Positions 27,797 to 35,312 of a DNA stretch of 64,000 bases are shown piece after piece (position 1 is the first letter of the stretch; every line of letters begins with the position of its first letter). The DNA is from Segatella copri (GTDB lineage Bacteria; Bacteroidota; Bacteroidia; Bacteroidales; Bacteroidaceae): NCBI RefSeq assembly GCF_009494395.1, contig NZ_VZCB01000084.1:18454-82453 (forward strand). The letters are read 5' to 3'. The notes beneath the pieces are model-generated. The model saw nothing but the letters and a program-made list of their open reading frames with translations, did no database searches and was not told where the DNA came from. A program made the translations under genes and the position numbers.

Positions 27797-27804
27797 TAAT
27801 TTTG
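27797..27804 (+). promoter_or_regulatory. -7 element of the small secreted protein gene
   Basis: TAATTTTG with only a CTTG at the -33 position. A second TAATTTTG lies at 27754-27761, so the true start site is uncertain. Confidence 0.45.
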
Positions 27805-27883
27805 CCATCGGAATAAGCAAAAAATGAATTAAACTTAAATAAGTTATTCACGACTATTTTTTAAACTTAAAAACAGATAGATT

Positions 27884-28582
27884 ATGAAGAAATTTTTTAC
27901 TCTTATCGCAGCTGTCGCTATGGCTGCAAGTATGAACGCTCAGGGCACTTATGCAGTGCAGGTGGGTGACAATGTGAAGGCTGGTGATAAGATTACATCA
28001 GTAGAAAACATCACTTTGACTTATATGGAAAATGCTGGTACAGCTTACGCTACAGCTAAGGCTACTAGTAACTGGGGTGACGCAGACTTCGTGGCTTATG
28101 TATCTGGTAAGAACAATGGTAAGTTGGTATCTGATGCTGAGCCAACAGGTTGTGTTTACAAGTTCGAGACCGCAAAGGCTGGTTCTCTAACAGTAGGTGT
28201 TCAGTTGAATGCTAATAAGGGTTTCCATATCCTGGATGCAGCTTTTGCTGAGGTTACTCCTGTTTCTTATAATTTGCCAAGTGCTAAGGACGGTGATTCT
28301 CAGACTTTCGCACAGAACGAAAAGGGCGAGAACATTGTTTCTGCAAAGTCTAATGGCGTTGTAAAAATCAATGTTGCTGAGGGTGGTACATACTATATTC
28401 TCGCTGCTGGTACAAAGTTGGGCTTTTATGGCTTCAAGTACGAGGTTGGCACATCAACAGGCATCTCTTCTATCGAGGCTACTTCTGCTCAGAATGGTAA
28501 GACATACAATCTCGCTGGTCAGCAGGTTTCTGACTCTTACAAGGGCTTGGTAATCAAGAACGGCAAGAAGTACGTAAAGTAA
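27884..28582 (+). CDS. Secreted protein of unknown function with sorting tail
   Basis: A 232-residue protein not assigned to a family. Signal peptide 1-19 (ends SMNAQ). Residues 20-185 are rich in short beta strands and Gly/Ala/Lys, suggesting a compact beta-sandwich (FVAYVSGKNNGKLVSDAEPTG; GGTYYILAAGTKLGFYGFKY). The last about 40 residues (TYNLAGQQVSDSYKGLVIKNGKKYVK) form the Prevotella-type sorting tail. It is divergent from the CE8 gene and shares operator D, so a role in pectin binding or processing is inferred, not shown. No catalytic motif is recognised. Confidence 0.8.
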   Translation: MKKFFTLIAAVAMAASMNAQGTYAVQVGDNVKAGDKITSVENITLTYMENAGTAYATAKATSNWGDADFVAYVSGKNNGKLVSDAEPTGCVYKFETAKAGSLTVGVQLNANKGFHILDAAFAEVTPVSYNLPSAKDGDSQTFAQNEKGENIVSAKSNGVVKINVAEGGTYYILAAGTKLGFYGFKYEVGTSTGISSIEATSAQNGKTYNLAGQQVSDSYKGLVIKNGKKYVK

Positions 28583-28651
28583 TCAAAAGAATATAAGATT
28601 TTAATTGACGAAATATCGTTAATCAATTTTTTTCATTGATTTAATAAAAAT

Positions 28652-28688
28652 CGCCCGTGTCCAGTATTCGTTTACTGTAACACGGGCG
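28652..28688. terminator. Bidirectional terminator
   Basis: Perfect 9-bp stem (cgcccgtgt/acacgggcg) flanked by A5 upstream and an ATTTTTT tract downstream, between the convergent secreted-protein and PL1 genes. Confidence 0.85.
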
Positions 28689-28703
28689 TTATTTTTTGTT
28701 ATT

Positions 28704-30518
28704 TTATTTGATAACCTTATCTGTTAATACCTTGCCATTTCTGAAAACCATCTTGCGGATGTTGATTCCAGTTTGTGGAGCAGAAAGGAGTGTTCCGTCG
28801 AGACTGTAGTAAGTCACTTTGACCAATTCGCCAGGATTGATAACCGGATAATCGCTGATGCCTGTTGGATTCTTCCAGGCAGGATAATATTCATCCACAG
28901 CGTTAGTTGCGTCTGCATTACTAGTCTTCATGATGTCTTCGACCAGCGAATTGGCATAGACTTCCAGATTGGTATAGTAACCTTTCTCATCAAGAGAGTA
29001 GGTGAGAGCATCGCTCGCATCGTTCGGATTCAAGCCGTTTGCTGTCTCCCAATCGTCAGGGATTCCGTCATTGTCAGTGTCAAATCCCTTAGGACGACTA
29101 CCGGTTGCGAAGGTCTTCTCTGTATAACCGTTTACGTCCGATACCTTATCTATAATGCCAGGCGACTGAGTGATGCTTCCCTTATACTGTGCCGTTCCCG
29201 TCTTGGCCTCTTCCATGTAGCGGGCATCAATCTCATCGCGGAAGAGTGAAGCTCCGGCGTTAGCCAATACTTTGCTGAAAGCTTCATCGGCTGTATGAGT
29301 AGTAATCATGCCTGTAGGAGCCGGTTCGTCCATCTTAATCTTGACGCAGGAAACTCCGTTGATGGTCTTATGTTCTACCGCATCACCATAAAGATTCTTC
29401 TTGTCGGCTGAATAAATCTCATTATTGTAAGTATAAGTACCCTTGTCATAGCTTACGCCCTTCCAGTCTTTGTTCTTTGTAACAGATCCTTTGGTGGTTT
29501 CTGTGGTGTTGCCATTGATAAAGTATCTGCTGGTCATTTCGTAGAACTCAGGATGGTTCTTGGCAGAATTACTGCTGGTTGATACGGTTACCAGGGTAAT
29601 TCGCTCTTGGTTTCCTCTTTCCTTGCCTGTGCTTACATCTACCTTGATGCCGTTCTGGGTTGTACCTTTCAAACTCTGGCTAGGACCTGCCTTATAGTAA
29701 TTGTTGACGATATTGATCTGTCCACCTCCAGGACCACCATAGCAGGTTCCTTGTGCATTATAGATGACGCTGTTGCGGAAATCTACATTCTCTGCCTGGA
29801 CGGTGTTCTTCCATTTGTAGGTGGCGTAGTCCTGATTGCTATTGTAACCGGTCCATCCGTAACGGGCACCGTTGAAGCGGGGACCACGGTTCATCAGATG
29901 GCCCAGGAAGTTGTGGTGGAAGCTGGCTAGCTTTCCGCCCCAGATACCACCGTAGCCATGGGCACCCTTGGAATGCCCCGGATTGGTAAGACTCTCAGCA
30001 ATGGTACACCACTGCATGGTGAAATTGTTGTTGTCGTAGAAGGAAGCCACCTCATCGATGCTCCAGCTGAAGGAACAGTGGTCGAAGATGATGCCTGTCT
30101 TGTTGCGCTGCCATGTAGCATCTGCTCCGTCATTGATGTTCTTCTCCTCTCCGCGTCGTATGCGAAGGAAACGGATGATATTGTTGTTTCCCGGTTGCAC
30201 TGTAAAATAGCGCAGGGTGATGCCCGGCGAAGGAGCAGTCTGTCCGAGGATGGTGATGTTATCTGCTATCTTGAGATCAGATTTCAAAGCAATGACGCCA
30301 GCCACATCGAAGACGATGATTCTTTTACCAGACTTGACAGCCTCTCTGAAAGAACCGGTTCCGCTGTCGTTGAGGTTGGTTACATGTACTACTTTTCCGC
30401 CTCTTCCGCCCGTTACGTATCTTCCGTGACCTTCTGCGCCCGGAAAGGCTGGGGCTTGTGCTAAAGCAGCAGCACTTACCAGTGCTGCTGCCATGGTTGA
30501 GAATATTATCTTTTGCAT
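28704..30518 (-). CDS. PL1 family pectate lyase
   Basis: A 604-residue secreted beta-helix lyase that cleaves de-esterified homogalacturonan by Ca-dependent beta-elimination. Signal peptide 1-21. PL1 blocks: GRYVTGGRGGKVVHVTNLND (about 30-50), FDHCSFSWSIDEVASFY, and HHNFLGHLMNRGPRF with the catalytic Arg of the RGPR motif. From about 470 an EF-hand-like FDTDNDGIPDDWETANGLNP segment could bind calcium. The C-terminus (VTYYSLDGTLLSAPQTGINI) looks like a sorting tail. It is 19 nt downstream of the GH28-GH105 gene and in its operon. It acts before GH105, which removes the unsaturated ends it creates. Confidence 0.93.
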   Translation of the reverse strand: MQKIIFSTMAAALVSAAALAQAPAFPGAEGHGRYVTGGRGGKVVHVTNLNDSGTGSFREAVKSGKRIIVFDVAGVIALKSDLKIADNITILGQTAPSPGITLRYFTVQPGNNNIIRFLRIRRGEEKNINDGADATWQRNKTGIIFDHCSFSWSIDEVASFYDNNNFTMQWCTIAESLTNPGHSKGAHGYGGIWGGKLASFHHNFLGHLMNRGPRFNGARYGWTGYNSNQDYATYKWKNTVQAENVDFRNSVIYNAQGTCYGGPGGGQINIVNNYYKAGPSQSLKGTTQNGIKVDVSTGKERGNQERITLVTVSTSSNSAKNHPEFYEMTSRYFINGNTTETTKGSVTKNKDWKGVSYDKGTYTYNNEIYSADKKNLYGDAVEHKTINGVSCVKIKMDEPAPTGMITTHTADEAFSKVLANAGASLFRDEIDARYMEEAKTGTAQYKGSITQSPGIIDKVSDVNGYTEKTFATGSRPKGFDTDNDGIPDDWETANGLNPNDASDALTYSLDEKGYYTNLEVYANSLVEDIMKTSNADATNAVDEYYPAWKNPTGISDYPVINPGELVKVTYYSLDGTLLSAPQTGINIRKMVFRNGKVLTDKVIK

Positions 30519-30537
30519 TATTATCTTGAAAAATGAA

Positions 30538-33111
30538 TTATTTGTTCAATCCCTGCTGTTCCATTTCAAGGCTAGCCCAGATGAAAGGACCAACGCCCTT
30601 GGCATCGTTGTCGCGGATAGGCTCGCTCATGTAGTAGTTGAAGCTGCCATCCCGCTTGTAGTTTGGCTTCTTGACGTATGGACCAGGGCCAGGACCGAGA
30701 CCACTTACAGAGCAGCACTTGGTAAGACTGATGGTCTTGTCTGGGTTCACCTTGATGAACTGGTTCAGAATCCCGTTATAAGCCTTTACGCCAGCATCAC
30801 GGTATTTCTCTGAGAGGTATCCCTTTCGGTAACCCTTGAGCAATACATAAGCAAACATGCTTGAAGCTGTACTCTCCAGATAGTTGCGAGGGTCCTTGAC
30901 GTCCATTACGTCATACCATACGCCTGTAGCCTTATCCTGGTATTTCACTACGCTAGCCATCGCCTTGTTCAAGAGCTTGATGACCTCACCGCGGCGAGCG
31001 TAATTCTCTGGCATTGCATCGAGACATTCAGTCATTGCCATTACATACCATCCCAAGGCTCTAGCCCAGGTATGCTGGCTCTTACCGTTCTCCTTGTCTG
31101 CCCAGAACTGCTCGTGAGTCTCATCCCAGGCATGCTTCCAGAGCTGGGTCTTCTCGTCGTAGGTGCGGAGGTCGGTCTTGATCATCTGGTCTACCGCATC
31201 GTTCAGATACTTCTCTGCCTTCTTTGGCTTCATGGTCTGTACGGCATAGTTGCAGTAGAAAGGTAAGCCCATGAAGATACCGTCGAGCCAAACCTGGTTG
31301 GCGTAGATAGCCTTGTGCCAGTAAACGCCTTCCTTGGTGCGAGGCTGGTTGACAAGCTGCTTGAAGAGAGTCTTCAAAGCTTTCTCAGTGCCCTTGGTTG
31401 GAGCGATGTTATGCATGCGGAGGATAAACTTGGCTGTTCGAACATTGTCGAGGTTGAAATCCTCATATTTGTAGCCGGTGATGTTACCCTTCTCGTCAAT
31501 CATGGTCTGAGGATATTCCTTCAGATATTCGAGGATAGCCTCGTTGCCTTCCTTGTATGCTTCGTAAGTATCGAGCATACCTTCCATCTCGATGCCCATT
31601 ACGTAACTCCACTTTGGCTTCTTACTGAAATCAAGGAGATAAGAATGAGGAACACGCTTCATCTCGCTGTGGGTAAGCCACTCGGAATAGTTCTTGTATG
31701 GCTGCTCGCCTGCGTTGAGAACAAGAGAACCGTTGATGTAGAGGTTGTCGAACTTCACGTTGCGGGTCTTGCCTGTAATCTTGACTGGCTGCTTCTGCAC
31801 ACCGTCGAACTTACAGTTCTTGATGTTGATGTCGTAAACATTCTCTACAGCGTCACGGCCAATGATGAGAACACCATAGTTGCTCTTCTGGCAGGTAACG
31901 TCTTCGACATTCACATTGCGAACGGTTGGTTCGAAACCACGGTAGCAAACTTCCTTAGACTCGTAATCGAGGTTGATTTTTACTACAGCTTCGCCACACT
32001 GACCTACCTTGATACGGCGCATGTTGATGTTCTGAATCAGTCCGCCACGGCAATTATTGGTCTTGATGCGGAGGATACGGTCCAGATGCGGAGAGTCCAT
32101 CTCGCAGTCTTCAGCGTAGACATTCTCGCATCCGCCGGAAATCTCAGAGCCGATAACCACACCTCCGTGACCATCTTCCATCTTGCAGTTGCGGATGATG
32201 ATGTTCTTGGAAGGCTGGTTCCAGAGACGACCGTCATTGTTGCGACCGCTCTTGATGGCGATGCAGTCATCGCCAGTATGGAAGATACAGTTCTGGATGA
32301 GAACATTCTCGCATGCCTCAGGGTCGCAGCCGTCACCGTTAGGACCTTCGTTCCAGATGTAAACCCCATCTACGGTAATGTTCTTGCAGAGGAGAGGGTG
32401 GATAACCCAGAAAGGAGAGTTGATCATCTTGACATCCTTGATGAGGATGCGTTCGCTGCGAACGAAGTTGATGAGCTGAGGACGGAGCCCCTGACCCATA
32501 CCGAACTTTCTTTCATCAAAGGCCACGCCGTCTTCTGCCTGCTTCAGCAGTTTGGAGCGTGAACCCAACTTCTGGCTTTCGGTGGTTACTCCAGCCTTGA
32601 ATCCGAAGCGTGGATTTCCGTTCCACTGCCACCAGGTGTCGTTGTTGCCGCCACCATCGATGGTACCTTTACCTGTAATGGCGATGTCTTTAGCCTGGTA
32701 AGCATAGATGCATGGAGAGTAGTTCCAGCAAGCCAAGCCTTCCCAAGAAGTGCGAACCAATGGATAGAGCTTTGGCTCGAAGGCAAAGCGGAGTGTAGCA
32801 CCCTCTTCGATAACGAGATTGACTCCCGATTTCAATTCGATGGCTCCAGTGTTCCATGTTCCAGCAGGAATCACCACCTTGCCACCTTTCTTGGATGCAA
32901 GTGAGATGGTACGGTTGATTGCCTTCTGGTTCTGTGCAGCAGAAGCCGTTGTCTTAGCGCCATACGATGTAATGGCGTAAACTTTTTCACTCAATTTTGG
33001 CTGTTGGATGCTCTGCTCAATACGTTTGTATTCTGTATCATCCCATCCAGCTGCATACGAACAGACAGGAAGGAGTAAAGCCACCAACAAAGATTTCAGT
33101 AATTTGATCAT
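30538..33111 (-). CDS. GH28-GH105 fusion: polygalacturonase plus unsaturated galacturonyl hydrolase
   Basis: An 857-residue secreted bifunctional enzyme. Signal peptide 1-20. The GH28 beta-helix (about 45-460) has NGDGCDPEAC (NxDG motif), HTGDDCIAIKSGRN, GHGGVVIGSE and RILRIKTN. A linker leads to an (alpha/alpha)6 GH105/GH88-type domain (about 555-857; VYWHKAIYANQVWLDGIFMG; HAWDETHEQFWADKENGKSQHTWARALGW; GPGPYVKKPNYKRDGSFNYYMSEPI). The first half hydrolyses galacturonan; the second removes 4,5-unsaturated uronate ends left by lyases, fitting the PL1 gene 19 nt downstream. It has its own promoter (33164) without the operator motif. Confidence 0.92.
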   Translation of the reverse strand: MIKLLKSLLVALLLPVCSYAAGWDDTEYKRIEQSIQQPKLSEKVYAITSYGAKTTASAAQNQKAINRTISLASKKGGKVVIPAGTWNTGAIELKSGVNLVIEEGATLRFAFEPKLYPLVRTSWEGLACWNYSPCIYAYQAKDIAITGKGTIDGGGNNDTWWQWNGNPRFGFKAGVTTESQKLGSRSKLLKQAEDGVAFDERKFGMGQGLRPQLINFVRSERILIKDVKMINSPFWVIHPLLCKNITVDGVYIWNEGPNGDGCDPEACENVLIQNCIFHTGDDCIAIKSGRNNDGRLWNQPSKNIIIRNCKMEDGHGGVVIGSEISGGCENVYAEDCEMDSPHLDRILRIKTNNCRGGLIQNINMRRIKVGQCGEAVVKINLDYESKEVCYRGFEPTVRNVNVEDVTCQKSNYGVLIIGRDAVENVYDINIKNCKFDGVQKQPVKITGKTRNVKFDNLYINGSLVLNAGEQPYKNYSEWLTHSEMKRVPHSYLLDFSKKPKWSYVMGIEMEGMLDTYEAYKEGNEAILEYLKEYPQTMIDEKGNITGYKYEDFNLDNVRTAKFILRMHNIAPTKGTEKALKTLFKQLVNQPRTKEGVYWHKAIYANQVWLDGIFMGLPFYCNYAVQTMKPKKAEKYLNDAVDQMIKTDLRTYDEKTQLWKHAWDETHEQFWADKENGKSQHTWARALGWYVMAMTECLDAMPENYARRGEVIKLLNKAMASVVKYQDKATGVWYDVMDVKDPRNYLESTASSMFAYVLLKGYRKGYLSEKYRDAGVKAYNGILNQFIKVNPDKTISLTKCCSVSGLGPGPGPYVKKPNYKRDGSFNYYMSEPIRDNDAKGVGPFIWASLEMEQQGLNK

Positions 33112-33163
33112 TGTTTGCTTTTAGATTAAATTAATACTGTGTAAAGTAGTTTATATCACCTTG

Positions 33164-33171
33164 CAAAGATA
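33164..33171 (-). promoter_or_regulatory. -7 element of the GH28-GH105/PL1 operon
   Basis: Reads TATCTTTG on the minus strand, 52 nt upstream of the ATG. The 18-bp operator is not found at the matching distance. Confidence 0.55.
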
Positions 33172-33243
33172 CATAATTTATTTATATAAACGAGTTTTCT
33201 GTATGTTAAAAAAGTGTTTTTTATGAAAAATAACCGGTTTTTC

Positions 33244-33274
33244 TTTGTTAAATAAAAATTAATTGCTACCTTTG
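33244..33274 (+). promoter_or_regulatory. Promoter of the ECF sigma factor gene
   Basis: TTTG at 33244-33247 and TACCTTTG at 33267-33274 with exactly 19 nt between. The predicted 5' leader is about 80 nt. Confidence 0.78.
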
Positions 33275-33358
33275 TAGCGATAATTAACATTTATAATACA
33301 ATAAACAAGGAGATAGCCTATAGATTGGACATTTACTTAATACAAAATAATTAAGAAA

Positions 33359-33955
33359 ATGAGAATACTCGAAGAAATGACAGATGAGGAGTTGGCTTTG
33401 GCTTATGTCGAAGGCAACAACAAGGCTTTTGACCTTTTGCTTTCACGCAATGAGGTGAAGCTTTTCTCATATATTATGTTTGTGGTACATGATGAGCAAT
33501 TGGCAAACGATATCTTTCAGGAAACATTTGTCAAGGCCATCGTCAAGTTGCAGAACCGTTTGTATTCCACAAGCGGTAAGTTCAGCTCTTGGCTCATGCG
33601 TATCGCTCATAATGTAATCATTGACGGCTATCGTGAACAGGGCCATTTCCGTATGATAGATCAGGGTGAGAACAACGACTTGTCCTGCCTTCGCGGTGAT
33701 TCTATCCTTGATAGTTTTGCTGAGCGCGAAATGATTAGAAACCAGGTGTTGGATGATGTTCAGAAACTCATGATGTATCTGCCTGCCAATCAGCGTGAAG
33801 TGGTCTATATGCGATATTATCAGCAAATGTCTTTCAAGGAAATTGCCGAAACAACCAATGTCAGTATCAATACCAGTCTGGGCAGAATGCGCTATGCGCT
33901 CCTTAACCTGCGTCGTATGGCTAAGGAGCACCATATCTGCTTGCAGCTGGATTAG
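33359..33955 (+). CDS. RNA polymerase sigma factor, ECF (sigma-70 family)
   Basis: A 198-residue group-4 sigma factor. Region 2 is about 25-95 (NDIFQETFVKAIVKLQNRLY; FSSWLMRIAHNVIIDGYRE) and region 4 about 135-190 (LPANQREVVYMRYYQQMSFKEIAETTNVSINTSLGRMRYAL). No FecR-type or zinc anti-sigma gene is adjacent. It carries a housekeeping-type promoter. It borders the pectin region, but its convergent partner is rpe, so a regulatory link to pectin genes is only a possibility. Confidence 0.93.
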   Translation: MRILEEMTDEELALAYVEGNNKAFDLLLSRNEVKLFSYIMFVVHDEQLANDIFQETFVKAIVKLQNRLYSTSGKFSSWLMRIAHNVIIDGYREQGHFRMIDQGENNDLSCLRGDSILDSFAEREMIRNQVLDDVQKLMMYLPANQREVVYMRYYQQMSFKEIAETTNVSINTSLGRMRYALLNLRRMAKEHHICLQLD

Positions 33956-33966
33956 TCGTCCAGCTG
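33944..33966. terminator. Hairpin over overlapping convergent stop codons
   Basis: cagctgga (33944-33951) pairs perfectly with tccagctg (33959-33966). The 7-nt loop contains both stop codons, TAG of the sigma gene and TAA of rpe on the other strand. No long T tract is present, so termination strength is uncertain. Confidence 0.55.
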
Positions 33967-34617
33967 TTTCAGTTCTTTCATTGCATGGATGACGGAGCAT
34001 GGGTCTGTACTCTTGAATACATAACTTCCGCTCACCAGAACGTTGACTCCGGCTTTTACGAGTCGTGGAGCCGTTTCTGCTTGTACGCCACCGTCTACCT
34101 CTATGAGGGCATGGCTTCCGCTTTCCTTGATCAGCTTGCGGAGGCGCAGAACCTTCTTGATGGTGTTTTCGATAAACTTCTGTCCTCCGAAGCCCGGGTT
34201 CACACTCATCAGAAGTACCATGTCTACATCACAGATGATATCTTCCAATACGCTTACGGGTGTGGAAGGATTCAGTGTAACACCCGCTTTCATTCCTGCA
34301 GCATGAATCTGCTGGATGGTACGGTGCAGGTGGGTGCAAGCCTCATAGTGAACGTTCATCATCATTGCGCCTGTCTTGGCAGTCTGTTCGATGTACTGTT
34401 CCGGGTGAACAATCATGAAGTGAACATCCAGTGGTTTGGTGCAGACTTTGGCTACAGCTTCAAGGACTGGGAATCCGAAGGAAATATTTGGTACGAAGAC
34501 ACCGTCCATAATGTCCATATGGAGCCAGTCTGCTTCACTCTTGTTGATCATTTCTACATCGCTCTTTAAGTCAATGAAATTGGCAGAGAGGAGTGAAGGT
34601 GATATTATTGTTTTCAT
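33952..34617 (-). CDS. rpe: Ribulose-phosphate 3-epimerase
   Basis: A 221-residue TIM-barrel enzyme interconverting ribulose-5-phosphate and xylulose-5-phosphate in the cytosolic pentose phosphate pathway. Metal and catalytic blocks are present: SPSLLSANFIDLKSDV, WLHMDIMDGVFVPNISFG, PLDVHFMIVHPEQYI, MSVNPGFGGQKFI, and ALIEVDGGVQAET with the catalytic Asp. Normal length. The stop overlaps that of the sigma gene by 4 nt, tail to tail. Confidence 0.96.
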   Translation of the reverse strand: MKTIISPSLLSANFIDLKSDVEMINKSEADWLHMDIMDGVFVPNISFGFPVLEAVAKVCTKPLDVHFMIVHPEQYIEQTAKTGAMMMNVHYEACTHLHRTIQQIHAAGMKAGVTLNPSTPVSVLEDIICDVDMVLLMSVNPGFGGQKFIENTIKKVLRLRKLIKESGSHALIEVDGGVQAETAPRLVKAGVNVLVSGSYVFKSTDPCSVIHAMKELKQLDD

Positions 34618-34661
34618 CTTTATTGAGATTGATGTTTTAAGACCCTTGGGTCGTTTGAATT

Positions 34662-34790
34662 CTAGTTGACATAATACGCCTGCTGGGATTCTTCTTTATC
34701 GAATGCCCGATAGGTGTATGCCAGCTTCTTGATGAAATAGATAGTCTTGGCAGACGGTCTCTTTTTTTCCGAAGTAAATAAATGCTTCAT
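34662..34790 (-). CDS. Small conserved-looking protein (42 aa), unknown function
   Basis: A short frame starting MKHLFTSEKKRPSAKTIYFI and ending QQAYYVN. It is basic at the N-terminus with a central amphipathic helix (IYFIKKLAYTYRAF). It has no signal peptide and no known domain. It ends 45 nt before rpe on the same strand, so the two could be cotranscribed. Codon choice is similar to its neighbours. Not recognised as a family; the call rests on composition and position only. Confidence 0.5.
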   Translation of the reverse strand: MKHLFTSEKKRPSAKTIYFIKKLAYTYRAFDKEESQQAYYVN

Positions 34791-35011
34791 AGGCGTATTA
34801 TTAAATGATTATTCTATTCTTACTATATTAATAACGATGTGCGTTTGGCTTTATTATATTTCCATGCATTTTTTTCTCTATTTTTTTCTTTTGCCTGCCT
34901 ATTCGGTGCATTTTCTTCTATATATAATAAGGTATATGGAAACTTTTTATGTTGAAAAGTGTATGAAAACTAACTTTTTTCTGTTAAATACCTAAATTTT
35001 CTGATAAAAAA
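34791..35011. other. AT-rich gap before the trp promoter
   Basis: No gene, hairpin or operator is recognised. The sequence is mainly poly-pyrimidine/AT-rich. Confidence 0.5.
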
Positions 35012-35042
35012 TTTGTTATTTAACAGAAAAAGTGTACTTTTG
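35012..35042 (+). promoter_or_regulatory. Promoter of the tryptophan operon
   Basis: TTTG at 35012-35015 and TACTTTTG at 35035-35042 with exactly 19 nt between. The predicted start is about 55 nt before the leader peptide ATG. Confidence 0.82.
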
Positions 35043-35102
35043 CAAACGAATAGTTATAGTGACTATGATAATAAAGTAAAAAAAATAAAATACAATACAA
35101 TT

Positions 35103-35165
35103 ATGATGAATTCATTCGTATCTACAGCATGGTGGTGGCGTAACTCAAGATTTAAAAAGTCGTGA
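35103..35165 (+). CDS. trp operon leader peptide (Trp-Trp-Trp)
   Basis: A 20-residue frame, MMNSFVSTAWWWRNSRFKKS, with three consecutive TGG codons at 35130-35138, then TGA. It lies between the trp promoter and a terminator-like hairpin ahead of trpD. This is the classical layout of ribosome-mediated attenuation: stalling at Trp codons when tRNA-Trp is uncharged would alter folding of the downstream RNA. Bases near 35139-35170 (cgtaactca with tgagtcgcg) can form a first hairpin overlapping the end of the peptide. A unique antiterminator pairing was not resolved by eye. Confidence 0.85.
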   Translation: MMNSFVSTAWWWRNSRFKKS

Positions 35166-35204
35166 GTCGCGAACCCGTGTATGGATATGAATCCTAAGAT
35201 ACTA

Positions 35205-35237
35205 AGGGCCTGCCGTAACTTACGACAGGTCCTTTTT
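35205..35237 (+). terminator. trp attenuator terminator
   Basis: A strong stem (35205-35218 with 35220-35233; one C-A mismatch and one G-T wobble) with a short loop, followed by T5. It stands 75 nt before the trpD start. Confidence 0.85.
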
Positions 35238-35312
35238 CTATATTCTAAAGTACTGTATCGTATTTTTCAGATAGTGAGTATTAATATAAAATAGATAAAC
35301 AGATAGGAGATA

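Noticed and set aside
31315..32562. A 415-residue frame antisense to the GH28-GH105 gene
   Set aside because: It is the mirror of a clearly recognised enzyme and shows no family features.
33184..33202. Operator-like sequence (tataaacgagttttctgta) near the GH28-GH105 promoter
   Set aside because: Only half of the consensus is matched, one extra base lies in the centre and the distance to the -7 element is 12 nt, not 42 or 52.
34747..34995. Hydrophobic + strand frame upstream of the trp promoter
   Set aside because: Its Phe/Leu/Tyr content comes from the AT-rich pyrimidine tract, and its first part mirrors the small minus-strand ORF.
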